Positions 37,367-46,226 of a stretch of DNA of 64,000 nt are shown here, one piece after another. The position numbers were made by a program, and so were the translations under genes. The stretch is from Gammaproteobacteria bacterium (lineage in GTDB: Bacteria > Pseudomonadota > Gammaproteobacteria > Pseudomonadales > Azotimanducaceae). The notes beneath the pieces are model-generated. The model was not told the DNA's origin, searched no databases, and worked only from the letters and a program-made list of their open reading frames with translations. The first letter of the stretch is position 1. Each line of letters begins with the position of its first letter. Location of the stretch: positions 1-64,000 of the forward strand of contig PAPD01000040.1 in the NCBI GenBank assembly GCA_002708765.1, read 5' to 3'.

Positions 37367-40300
37367 ATGTCATTCTTCGATAAGAAAGTTTTTGCCCTTC
37401 TTTTTGGGGCCGCGGTCTTCGGATCCGGGTTCGTATCACCAGCATATGGTGATGAAGAAGATGGAGCAGAAACTATAGAAGAGGTAGTAGTAACAGGGTC
37501 TCGGATACCGCGGTCGGGATTTGATACCTTGTATTCAGTGAATGTAGTTGATGCAGAGTTTATTGAGCAACGGGCTTATACCAATGTTGCAGATGCGCTA
37601 AATGAAGTTACAAGCTTCGGCGCTCCGGGAAACAGTACGGAAGGTAATCAGAATTCGTACAGTATTGGACAGAACTTCGTAAACTTTTTTGGTTTGGGGT
37701 CTCAGCGGACGTTAACACTGGTTAACGGAAAGCGGTTTGTTTCTTCTAGCACACCCAGCTTGTTTACGAGTCAGGCTCCAGGTCTCCAGGTTGACCTCAA
37801 TGCCATCCCAACTTCGATGGTTGAAAGAATCGAGACGATTGCGGTGGGCGGTGCGCCTATATATGGCGCGGATGCTATTGCAGGTACGGTTAACGTAATC
37901 TTGAAGGATGATTTTGAAGGACTGGAAATCAGTACCAGTTATGGCGAAGCTCTGGACGAGGGAGATCTTGAAGAGACCACCTTTGAACTGCTCTGGGGAG
38001 GAAACTTTGCAGATGGACGAGGTAATGTGGTCGTCGGAATCGAAATCAATGACCTAGAAGGTGCCATCGAGTCGGATCGAGCGCATTTGAATGAGGGCTG
38101 GCAGTGGAGAACATCGGCCCCGGGTTCGGAGTTTCAGCGTCAGTTGATTCGGAAAGGAACGGCTAACATCGTTGCTAAGGGAGGTGTGATCACGCCGGTT
38201 ATTCCCGGGCTTATGCTTCCGAATTTTGGCTTGGGCGCAGTGGGTACTAATGATGATGGGTCGTTGCTTTACCTGGCTTTCCAGCCTGACGGATCTTTGG
38301 GACCTTACAATGTGGGAAGTCCTACGCCAGATGCGGTCTGGTCTATAGGAGGGGAAGGTCTTTTCCTCCCTGATGTAACTTCACTTTACACCCCGTTAAA
38401 TAGAAAAATCGCTACAGCCTTTGCCACGTATGAAGTGAGTGACAATGTCGAGCTGTACGGGGAATTGTATATCGTCGAGAACGATTCAACTGAGCTGGTC
38501 AATCAGTCTGCTTATCAGTCAGGATTTTTTGGAGAAGAATCTGCGGCCATGGTTATATCTGCAGATCATCCTCTGCTAACTGATGCGGCGAAAGCAACTC
38601 TAGCTGATGTAGGGCTTTCAGAATTTTCTCTGCACAGAGCTTCTACGGATCTGGGTGACCGAAGAGGTAACGCTCGGAACAATCTCTGGCGCGGAGTTCT
38701 AGGAGCCAGAGGTTCATTCGAATTGGCAGAAAGAAGTATTGACTGGGATGTTGCCTGGATCAAAGGCAGATCAGAGACTGACACCGAGTCTACGGAATTG
38801 ATTAATGCCAATTTCTTCTATGCTGTAGATGTAGTTGACACCGCAACCGGACCCCAGTGCAGGGTAGTTGCTGACCCAAGTAGCAGGCCAGCTGATCCTG
38901 GAGCGCCGTTTGGAATTGGTAATCGTCAGAGCGGCTTTGACAGTTGTGTTCCTCTAGATATATTCGGACAGGGTCGAGCCAGTCAGGAGGCGCTAGACTA
39001 TGTTTCTGCTCAGGCAACCTCGTTGGCCGTACTCGAGCAAGACGTTATCAGCGTTAACGCGAATACCACTGTGATGGAATTGCCCGCCGGTGATCTGGGG
39101 GTAGCGGTAGGTTTCGAGCATCGTGAGGAAGCTGCTTATTTTGCTACAGATGGTGTGACCAAACTAGGATTGGGTCGAAGTGTTCCTATTGATGCAACGC
39201 AAGGCCGATATGAGACTGATGAGTGGAACATAGAGATTTTCGCTCCTCTCGTTTCTCCGGACATGGATATACCATTGATTCACAGCGCTATCCTGGAAGG
39301 AGCCTTTCGTCAGGTAGACAATGACCTAGCAGGAAAAGCTGACGTTCATACTATTGGAGGCCGTTGGGCCCCTATACCTGACGTAGAGTTCAGAGGAAAC
39401 GTAACTCGATCTGTCAGGGCGCCAGCAATAACAGAGCTATTTCTTCCTCTGTCGGGTACCAATAGCTTTGCAAACGATCCCTGTGACCAGGCTAACGTTG
39501 GTGATGGTCCGAGTCCGGCTAATAGACGGGCAAACTGTATTGCAGCAGGAATTGATGTGGAGAGCTTCTCGTCTAACGTAAGAAATGCGTCGGTTCAGGG
39601 ACTCAACGGCGGAAACGATGCACTAGCAAACGAGATCGCTGATGCGACTACTTTCGGTGTTGTCTTGCGACCACGATGGGTTGAAAACCTAAGTGTTGCC
39701 ATTGATTACGTCGATATCGAAATCGAGGATGCGATCGAGTCATTTACTCTGACTCAGATCATGGAGAGCTGTTATGATGCCAACACCTTCCCGAATGATT
39801 TCTGCGGACAGTTCACCAGGGGTGCGGACGGACAGTTACCACCTGTTAACGCATTCCAGTCAGGATTCGTGAATGCCGGACTTGTTCAGGTGCGTGGTAC
39901 CACAGTAGAGTTCGACTGGAACGGTGAATTGGCTAACTGGCCGGGTTTCAAGAATTTTGATAATCCGGGTTATCTGAGAATTAACGGAAATATGTTTTTC
40001 CCTGATAAAGATATCACCGTTGTATTGGGATCAGAGACCGATGGGCTGGATCTTCCGACTCAGGCTAAACAACAGGTCCAGATCAATTTTACATACGGCT
40101 GGAACGATCTGACTGTTTTGTGGCAAACCCGATTTATTGGATCAACTGTTGTTGAAACCGATATCGCTGAAGACCGTTACCCCGATTCGACTCTGGGTTC
40201 TGTAGATCTTCATAACCTCGGTGTGAGCTATCAGTTCAATGAACGCGTTAGAGTTAATGTAAATATCAATAATGTATTCGATCATGTGCCAGAAATTTCG

Positions 40301-40378
40301 GCCATTGCGAGGGGCTATGACAGTTCCTATGACAACATTGGTAGATATATACGAGCAGGCGTGAAGGTCAGTTTGTAA
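37367..40378 (+). CDS. Large TonB-dependent receptor, 1003 aa
   Basis: This outer-membrane receptor has a signal peptide ending AYG (about residue 29), a TonB box region 'IEEVVVTGSRIPRSG', a plug (about 50-185, with 'GLGSQRTLTLVNGKRFVSS' and 'IYGADAIAGTVNVILK') and a long barrel ending in 'GVKVSL'. It lacks a carboxypeptidase-like or signalling domain. This RFV-type plug is common in receptors for organic substrates such as peptides or sugars, not only iron. The GGGGGAAA site precedes the ATG. It is divergent from an Opp-type importer, which suggests a peptide uptake unit, and ends at a strong terminator. Confidence 0.9.
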   Translation: MSFFDKKVFALLFGAAVFGSGFVSPAYGDEEDGAETIEEVVVTGSRIPRSGFDTLYSVNVVDAEFIEQRAYTNVADALNEVTSFGAPGNSTEGNQNSYSIGQNFVNFFGLGSQRTLTLVNGKRFVSSSTPSLFTSQAPGLQVDLNAIPTSMVERIETIAVGGAPIYGADAIAGTVNVILKDDFEGLEISTSYGEALDEGDLEETTFELLWGGNFADGRGNVVVGIEINDLEGAIESDRAHLNEGWQWRTSAPGSEFQRQLIRKGTANIVAKGGVITPVIPGLMLPNFGLGAVGTNDDGSLLYLAFQPDGSLGPYNVGSPTPDAVWSIGGEGLFLPDVTSLYTPLNRKIATAFATYEVSDNVELYGELYIVENDSTELVNQSAYQSGFFGEESAAMVISADHPLLTDAAKATLADVGLSEFSLHRASTDLGDRRGNARNNLWRGVLGARGSFELAERSIDWDVAWIKGRSETDTESTELINANFFYAVDVVDTATGPQCRVVADPSSRPADPGAPFGIGNRQSGFDSCVPLDIFGQGRASQEALDYVSAQATSLAVLEQDVISVNANTTVMELPAGDLGVAVGFEHREEAAYFATDGVTKLGLGRSVPIDATQGRYETDEWNIEIFAPLVSPDMDIPLIHSAILEGAFRQVDNDLAGKADVHTIGGRWAPIPDVEFRGNVTRSVRAPAITELFLPLSGTNSFANDPCDQANVGDGPSPANRRANCIAAGIDVESFSSNVRNASVQGLNGGNDALANEIADATTFGVVLRPRWVENLSVAIDYVDIEIEDAIESFTLTQIMESCYDANTFPNDFCGQFTRGADGQLPPVNAFQSGFVNAGLVQVRGTTVEFDWNGELANWPGFKNFDNPGYLRINGNMFFPDKDITVVLGSETDGLDLPTQAKQQVQINFTYGWNDLTVLWQTRFIGSTVVETDIAEDRYPDSTLGSVDLHNLGVSYQFNERVRVNVNINNVFDHVPEISAIARGYDSSYDNIGRYIRAGVKVSL

Positions 40379-40390
40379 CAAGTACCTGAA

Positions 40391-40420
40391 AAAACCCCGG
40401 TCTAGACCGGGGTTTTTTTT
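40391..40420 (+). terminator. Intrinsic terminator after the TonB receptor
   Basis: The perfect inverted repeat CCCCGGTC/GACCGGGG (40395-40412), flanked by A4 and T8, forms a strong GC hairpin with a U-run. The symmetry may let it act in both directions. Confidence 0.93.
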
Positions 40421-40467
40421 GCCCTTTTTTGGTTTAACTTACCAGTAATAGTCAGATTGATTTTTCT

Positions 40468-41157
40468 ATGAAATTTTTTCTATTTGTCTTTCTTATTTTA
40501 TTTTTCAGTGAATCCTTCTCGGGAGATTCCTCTGTTCTCAAGAGCATGATGGGAGACAATATTTATGAAGCCTCCGGGATTGAGACGCTGGATCAGGAGC
40601 AAATTGATGTTATTGAAAAATGGGTTTCTGATCATGTCGTCATTGAACCAGCAGACGATGCTGGAGAAGAGACAGTTGAGACGGAGAGGGTTGTAGAGGC
40701 CGAATCCCAGGATATTGACGTTATAAACGAACCTGATTCATCTGTCCGGAAGTCGAGAAATGTTCTTAAGAAGGCTTTTGGACTTTTAAGACGAAACAGA
40801 CAAAATCAGGAACAGGAACAGGAACAGGAACAGGAACAGGAACAGGAACAGGAACAGGAACAGGAACAGGAACCTGTCACTCAGAAATACGTTTTAATTG
40901 ATTCTCCGAAAGAAAAAAAAGCGCCTGATGTTCAGCCAGATTTAATCCAGTCCCGTATTGACGGACCGTTTAAAGGGTGGAGAGGTAATAAAACCAGGTT
41001 CCGGCTAGAGAATGGAGAAATCTGGGAACAGAGACAGGCAAGCACTTACATGGTTAAGCTCGATTCCCCTGAAGTCATCATAAAAAAGGGCCGCTTCGGT
41101 TATACCATGGAAGTGCCCTCGATCGGAAAGCGCGTTCACGTGAGGCGAATAAGGTAA
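40468..41157 (+). CDS. Secreted protein with (QE)11 tract, unknown
   Basis: I do not recognise this 229-aa protein. The signal peptide is clear (residues 1-19, 'MKFFLFVFLILFFSESFSG'). An acidic region with repeated Glu and Val follows. A (QE)11 tract encoded by an 11-copy hexanucleotide repeat lies at about residues 114-135. A basic-to-mixed C-terminal part (about 150-229) contains 'WRGNKTRFRLENGEIWEQRQ' and looks like a small folded domain. It is probably periplasmic or exported. It converges on the MoxR/CoxE-type genes with a 1-base gap. It might be an envelope factor that has a repeat-length switch. Confidence 0.7.
   Translation: MKFFLFVFLILFFSESFSGDSSVLKSMMGDNIYEASGIETLDQEQIDVIEKWVSDHVVIEPADDAGEETVETERVVEAESQDIDVINEPDSSVRKSRNVLKKAFGLLRRNRQNQEQEQEQEQEQEQEQEQEQEQEPVTQKYVLIDSPKEKKAPDVQPDLIQSRIDGPFKGWRGNKTRFRLENGEIWEQRQASTYMVKLDSPEVIIKKGRFGYTMEVPSIGKRVHVRRIR
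40807..40872 (+). repeat. Hexanucleotide tandem repeat (CAGGAA)11
   Basis: Eleven perfect copies of CAGGAA in a row encode Gln-Glu pairs. Units of six keep the frame, so slipped-strand changes would alter tract length, not switch the gene off. Confidence 0.95.
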
Positions 41158-41158
41158 T

Positions 41159-42610
41159 CTAACGCGCGTATCTTAGAAGGTTGGCGACAACTCTTTCCAG
41201 ATGAACAAGCGAGTTGCAGACTTCGGCCTGGTGACAGGCAGGGGAGTATTTTGACATCTCTGAGTCTCCGGCCGACCAGCTTGATCTTGTCTCGGGATTC
41301 AGCCAGATAATTCTTTGGGCTTTGTCGTACATTTCTCTCAGGATCTCGGATTTGGGATCTCCGTAATTATTTCTGGCGTCTCCCAGGATAATGATAGTCG
41401 TTCGTGAATTTACATCCTTCAGGATAGAGCTCCTGAAATCTTCAAGCATCTGGCCATAGTCAGTTGAGCCGTTACCGTAATCACGCATCGTTTTTGCCAT
41501 TGCGTCCTCTAGGTTGTTCTTCTCGAATAACGTGGTTACTTCGCCCAGGTCAGAGGAGAAAGCGAACGACCGAACTTTGGGTAAGATTTCTGCAAGACTG
41601 TAAAGGAACATCAGCAGAAATCTGGAGTAATTGCTTACTGACCCACTAACATCGCAGATGCATATGACTTTTGGTCGGTCAACTTTTTTGGACTTCCATT
41701 TCAGGTTAAACAGTATTCCATTGAATTGCATATTACTCCTGAGAGTCTTTCGGACATCGAGTTGCCCTCGTTTAAAAACCTTTCTTCGCTTGGAGTGAAT
41801 CGCAACTAGTTTCTTTGCCATTTTTACAACAATTTCCTGAACGTCTTTGAAGTTTCTTTTTTCGAGATTTGATAGCTTTACTTTTTTAAGCAACTCCTCT
41901 CTGAGCTCTTTCCCGGTTTCGTCTGCGTGCAATAGAAACTGTTTTTCTACATAGTCTCTGACTTGTTCTCTAAGCGCTTCTTTTCCTTTTTCTAGCTTCC
42001 TTGCAAGATTGGTTTCAGGTTTGCCTTTTAGGTTCTTTAGCTCTTTTACTTCGTCTTGCAAGCCTTTAAGCCCCATATCATCCATTATTTTTCTGGTGTA
42101 CAGCCCTTTCTGAGTAAAAACAACGATCTGTTTAACCTCGACCTTTCTTCCTGCTTCGATTATTTTGACCATTAACTCGGCACGACTTCCAAGCAGCAGC
42201 AATTTACCCAGTTCTGAGTTTGGAGTTAATGTCGTTTCCTCATCGATTTCTTCGGAGTCTTCTTCGGAACTGCCGCTTGCTTCACCGGAGCCGCCTCCTT
42301 TGCGATCGGTTTGTTCCTGTTTATTTTCGCTAGAATAGTCTTGTTGATCTGGTGGCGCTGCTCCAGGCTCGTGATCGTTTTTCGGTTTTTCGAACTTGAA
42401 GAAATTATCAAAACAGTTTCCGAATGCGTCTTTTTCTTCGGGGGTTTTGGACAGAACCATGGATAATGACGTTTTAAGAAACTCTCGATCTTTTAGTCCG
42501 ATAAGTTGCATAGTTTCCATTGCATCAAGTGTTTCTGCGGGAGATACCTTTATTTCAGAGGCCCTGAGGACCTTAACGAAATCTACTAATGTCGCTCTGA
42601 TTTCAGACAC
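41159..42610 (-). CDS. VWA domain protein, CoxE-like
   Basis: This protein of 483 aa has an N-terminal helical region, an acidic low-complexity part (about residues 90-130, Glu/Ser/Gly rich), a coiled-coil-like Lys/Glu region (about 170-270) and a CoxE-type VWA domain with the MIDAS motif DVSGSVS near residue 318. It partners the MoxR ATPase gene just upstream in the same operon. In carboxydotrophs CoxD/CoxE help mature CO dehydrogenase, but no such enzyme is present here, so it may serve another metalloenzyme or protein complex. Confidence 0.85.
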   Translation of the reverse strand: MSEIRATLVDFVKVLRASEIKVSPAETLDAMETMQLIGLKDREFLKTSLSMVLSKTPEEKDAFGNCFDNFFKFEKPKNDHEPGAAPPDQQDYSSENKQEQTDRKGGGSGEASGSSEEDSEEIDEETTLTPNSELGKLLLLGSRAELMVKIIEAGRKVEVKQIVVFTQKGLYTRKIMDDMGLKGLQDEVKELKNLKGKPETNLARKLEKGKEALREQVRDYVEKQFLLHADETGKELREELLKKVKLSNLEKRNFKDVQEIVVKMAKKLVAIHSKRRKVFKRGQLDVRKTLRSNMQFNGILFNLKWKSKKVDRPKVICICDVSGSVSNYSRFLLMFLYSLAEILPKVRSFAFSSDLGEVTTLFEKNNLEDAMAKTMRDYGNGSTDYGQMLEDFRSSILKDVNSRTTIIILGDARNNYGDPKSEILREMYDKAQRIIWLNPETRSSWSAGDSEMSKYSPACHQAEVCNSLVHLERVVANLLRYAR

Positions 42611-42622
42611 TGAGGTGACCCT

Positions 42623-43573
42623 TTATTTATCTTTGATGGCGCGTCCGGTGATCGCCGATAGCTCTGCGGAAACGGTCTCCACATCTTCTTGGAATTTCAG
42701 AATCACATTCAGGGTCTCACGCACAAGCTCTGTGTCTAAAGACTCGCTGTGCAACAAAATCAGTGTTTTAGCCCAATCAATAGTTTCCGATATTGCTGGT
42801 ACCTTCTTCAGATCCATTTCGCGCAATTCCTGAATAAATGCCACTAGTTGTTTATTAAGCTGTTTCGAAATATCTGGTACCCTGGCTTCTACGATCTGGC
42901 GTTCGAGTTCAGCTTCAGGGAAAGGAATGTACAAATGGAGACAGCGCCGTTTTAGAGCATCACTTATTTCTCTCGTATTATTGCTTGTAAGAAACACAAT
43001 CGGTTTTTTATCTTTTCTAGCAGCTACGGTACCGATTTCGGGAATGGATAGCTGGAAATCAGATAGGATTTCCAGCAAGAGCGACTCGAATTCGTGGTCT
43101 GATTTGTCGACTTCGTCAATCAACAGCACGCAGCTTTCTTTCTCTTTTAACGCCTTGAGAAGAGGTCTGGGTTCAAGGAATTCTTCCGAGAAAAAGATAT
43201 CTCCGAAGCTCTGCAATTTTTTTACGGACTCTGTTAGTCCTTTGGCTCCCTGGAGGACTTCTCCCAGCGTTTCCTTTAGTACCTGGGTATATAGAAGTTG
43301 TTTTCCGTATTTCCATTCGTAGATCGCTTTGGATTCGTCGAGCCCTTCATAGCATTGAAGCCTGATGCAGGAAAGGTCAAGCATTTTGGCTGTGGTTTTA
43401 GCTAACTCGGTTTTTCCTACTCCGGGAGGACCTTCAATGAGAACGGGTTTTTCCAGGTGATACGCAAGATAGACCGCTGTCGCTATTTCTCTCGAGCAAA
43501 TGTAGTTAAGAGATTCGAACCTCGATTTTATGGTGTCGATGTCTTTCAGTCTATCTTCGTTTTTTATTCCCAC
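42623..43573 (-). CDS. MoxR-family AAA ATPase
   Basis: This is a MoxR/CoxD-like AAA+ ATPase of 316 aa. Walker A is 'GPPGVGKTE' (48-56), Walker B 'VLLIDEVDKSD', then sensor 'VFLTSNNTREISDALKRRCL' with the Arg finger. MoxR ATPases act as chaperones that insert cofactors or assemble complexes with VWA partners, and the CoxE-like gene lies 12 bases downstream. The ATG start is clear. The gene is isolated upstream by 162 bases of non-coding DNA. Confidence 0.9.
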   Translation of the reverse strand: MGIKNEDRLKDIDTIKSRFESLNYICSREIATAVYLAYHLEKPVLIEGPPGVGKTELAKTTAKMLDLSCIRLQCYEGLDESKAIYEWKYGKQLLYTQVLKETLGEVLQGAKGLTESVKKLQSFGDIFFSEEFLEPRPLLKALKEKESCVLLIDEVDKSDHEFESLLLEILSDFQLSIPEIGTVAARKDKKPIVFLTSNNTREISDALKRRCLHLYIPFPEAELERQIVEARVPDISKQLNKQLVAFIQELREMDLKKVPAISETIDWAKTLILLHSESLDTELVRETLNVILKFQEDVETVSAELSAITGRAIKDK

Positions 43574-43735
43574 AAAATTTTCCTTATCTGATTATTGCCG
43601 AGTCACCCTAAAAAGCTTTAGCTAGGTAATAGCAATAAACCTTAATTTAATCCATATCTAAATGTTAAATTACTCTCTCTAATAGGGCCTTATAGCTTTT
43701 ATTGTTGGTTAAGCCGCTAGAACCCCCTCGTAATA

Positions 43736-44602
43736 TTATCTGTGCAGTCGGATCAGTCCTTCCTGAGTTGCGGAGGCGATAAGTCTTCCTTTCTCCGTAA
43801 AAAAAGTGCCGCGATTGAATCCTCTGGCGCCTCCCGAAAAGGGGCTATCCTGATGGTAGAGCATCCACTCATCGGTTTTAAAAGGGGAGTGGAACCACAT
43901 CGAGTGATCCAGGCTTGCTACTTGAAAATCTTCATTTACCCATCCCAGACCATGTGGGCGGTAACAGGTGTCCAGAAGAGTCATATCCGAAGCATATGCT
44001 AAAAGGCACTGGTTTAATCTTATATCTTCGGGCATCTTGTCAGATGCCTTTATCCACACATCCTGAACTGGATCCATAGGCTCGGGATCAAAATCGTTAA
44101 TCGGCTGAACGTAACGCATTTCTATAGGGCGCGGTCTGTTAAAAGCTGATTTGTATTCTTCGGGTATTCTATCCATATATTTTTCCCGAAGCTGTTTTTC
44201 GCTCAGGCATCTGGATGCCGGTGGAATATCTGATGGCATGTCCATCTGATGTGAGAGCCCCTCTTCCATGTTCTGAAAAGAGGCTGCCATCGAAAAGATA
44301 GCTTCTCCTTTTTGAACGGCCACCACTCTTCGCGTGCTAAAGCTCTTACCATCCCTGATCCTGTCAACTGAATAGAGAATAGGGATTTCGGTATCCCCGG
44401 GCCTTAGAAAATAGCCATGAAGGGAATGCGCAACGCGGTTATCTTCTTCCACCGTTCTGCAAGCCGCAACAAGGGCCTGACCTATGACCTGACCACCATA
44501 GACTCTTTGCCAGCCTTCTTTCGGGCTGAGACCTCGGAATATGTTTTTTTCTATTCTTTCTAGATCCAGCAGATCTAGCAGTTCTTGGAGTTCTCTCTTC
44601 AC
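43736..44602 (-). CDS. tesB: Acyl-CoA thioesterase II
   Basis: This double hot-dog thioesterase of 288 aa hydrolyses acyl-CoA to fatty acid and CoA. The family start 'LLDLLDLERIEKNIFRG', 'RVYGGQVIGQALVAA' and 'HSLHGYFLRPGD' are present, and the later half has the catalytic-site motifs 'LLAYASDMTLLDT' and 'SLDHSMWFHSPF'. It begins 10 bases after the ahcY stop on the same strand, so the two genes may be cotranscribed. Confidence 0.93.
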   Translation of the reverse strand: MKRELQELLDLLDLERIEKNIFRGLSPKEGWQRVYGGQVIGQALVAACRTVEEDNRVAHSLHGYFLRPGDTEIPILYSVDRIRDGKSFSTRRVVAVQKGEAIFSMAASFQNMEEGLSHQMDMPSDIPPASRCLSEKQLREKYMDRIPEEYKSAFNRPRPIEMRYVQPINDFDPEPMDPVQDVWIKASDKMPEDIRLNQCLLAYASDMTLLDTCYRPHGLGWVNEDFQVASLDHSMWFHSPFKTDEWMLYHQDSPFSGGARGFNRGTFFTEKGRLIASATQEGLIRLHR

Positions 44603-44612
44603 GAAGCTGGCA

Positions 44613-45974
44613 TCAGTATTTGTAGGTTTCTGATTTAAAAGGACCTTCTTGCGAAACGTTGATATATTGAGCCTGGTCGGGGGTCATCTTTGTCATAACT
44701 CCTCCAAAGCCTTCGACCATATAGCTCGCTACCTCTTCATCAAGTGCCTTTGGCAAAACTTCGAGAGTCACGTCTTGCCTTTGTCCTGGGTCGTGATTGG
44801 CCCATCCTCTTTCAAATAGATACATCTGCGCCAGAACCTGATTTGCGAAGGATCCGTCCATAATTCGGCTGGGATGACCGGTGGCGTTTCCCAGGTTAAC
44901 AAGTCTGCCTTCCGAAAGAAGAATCAGGTAATCCTTCGAGTTCTCACTCCTATAGATCTTATGGACTTGCGGTTTGACTTCTTCCCACTTCCAGTTGTCT
45001 CTCATGAACTGAGTATCTATCTCGGTATCGAAGTGTCCGATATTACAAACTATCGCGTTAGAAGAGACGGCAGAGAGCATGTTTTTATCGCAAACGTTTA
45101 CATTGCCAGTGCACGTGACTATTAGATCAGTTCCTGACATTAACTCTTCATTGATATCCTTGCTTTTTCCTGAATTGACGCCGTTCTTATATGGAGATAC
45201 TACCTCATATCCGTCCATACAAGCTTGCATGGCGCAGATCGGATCGATTTCGACGACCCGAACCACCATTCCTTCCTGGCGCAGGCTCTGGGCAGAGCCT
45301 TTACCTACGTCTCCATAGCCTATTACCAGGGCTTTCTTTCCAGCCATCAGCATGTCAGTAGCTCGTTTGACGGCATCGTTCAGGCTGTGTCGACATCCAT
45401 ACTTATTATCATTCTTCGACTTTGTAACAGAATCATTAACGTTGATGGCAGGAATTTTTAGCTCGCCATTTTCGAGCATCTCCTGGAGCCTATGAACCCC
45501 AGTCGTCGTTTCCTCAGTCACGCCATGGATTCTGTCCAACATTTCCGGATATTTTTCATGAACCATAGCGGTCAGATCACCACCATCATCGAGTATCATG
45601 TTTGCTTCCCAGGGCTTTCCTTCGCAAAGGATTGTCTGTTCGATGCACCAGAAAAATTCTTCTTCTGTCTCGCCTTTCCATGCATAGACAGGTATTCCTT
45701 TTGCTGCTATCGCTGCAGCGGCATGATCCTGAGTGGAAAAGATATTGCATGATGACCATCTTACTTCTGCACCCAACTCGATCAGTGTTTCGATTAGTAC
45801 TGCGGTCTGAATGGTCATGTGGATGCAACCAAGTATTCTGGCGCCAGCCAGAGGTTGATCATCTATATATTTCTTCCGAAGAGCCATCAGCGCCGGCATT
45901 TCGGCTTCTGCTAATTTTATCTCTGCGTTCCCGAATTCAGAGAGGGCGACGTCCGCTACTTTATAGTCAGTCAT
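44613..45974 (-). CDS. ahcY: Adenosylhomocysteinase
   Basis: This NAD-dependent enzyme of 453 aa splits S-adenosylhomocysteine into adenosine and homocysteine and so relieves inhibition of methyltransferases. The substrate-site motif '[13 protein letters not shown]' and the NAD motif '[14 protein letters not shown]' are intact, and '[13 protein letters not shown]' marks the N-terminal part. The C-terminal end 'PFKSETYKY' is the usual Lys/Tyr end that contacts NAD. An AAGGAAA site precedes the ATG. No metK, metE or metF gene is nearby. I found no SAH riboswitch upstream. Confidence 0.96.
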   Translation of the reverse strand: MTDYKVADVALSEFGNAEIKLAEAEMPALMALRKKYIDDQPLAGARILGCIHMTIQTAVLIETLIELGAEVRWSSCNIFSTQDHAAAAIAAKGIPVYAWKGETEEEFFWCIEQTILCEGKPWEANMILDDGGDLTAMVHEKYPEMLDRIHGVTEETTTGVHRLQEMLENGELKIPAINVNDSVTKSKNDNKYGCRHSLNDAVKRATDMLMAGKKALVIGYGDVGKGSAQSLRQEGMVVRVVEIDPICAMQACMDGYEVVSPYKNGVNSGKSKDINEELMSGTDLIVTCTGNVNVCDKNMLSAVSSNAIVCNIGHFDTEIDTQFMRDNWKWEEVKPQVHKIYRSENSKDYLILLSEGRLVNLGNATGHPSRIMDGSFANQVLAQMYLFERGWANHDPGQRQDVTLEVLPKALDEEVASYMVEGFGGVMTKMTPDQAQYINVSQEGPFKSETYKY

Positions 45975-46226
45975 TAATTTTCCTTTTTGTAAAAGTTGAA
46001 GCCAGTTCTAGATATTTCGGTTTGACGAAGTCAGCGTCAGTTTACTTTTTCGTTTTTAAACGGCCGGATTTTGAACTAGTCTAGCAAATCAGTATGTCCG
46101 GCTCGTATTATTTCTGAGGAAGCTAGTTTTCCTGTCCGAGCAGGCCGAGATACTAAAGATTTGGTCAGTTTTTATCAATTTTTTTGTCTGCTGGTTCGAG
46201 TTCCCCATTTGTTCTGGAAAAATTTA

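Noticed and set aside
45975-46226. Possible SAH riboswitch before ahcY
   Set aside because: I looked for the conserved core sequences and did not find them. The leader is AT-rich with no clear pseudoknot.
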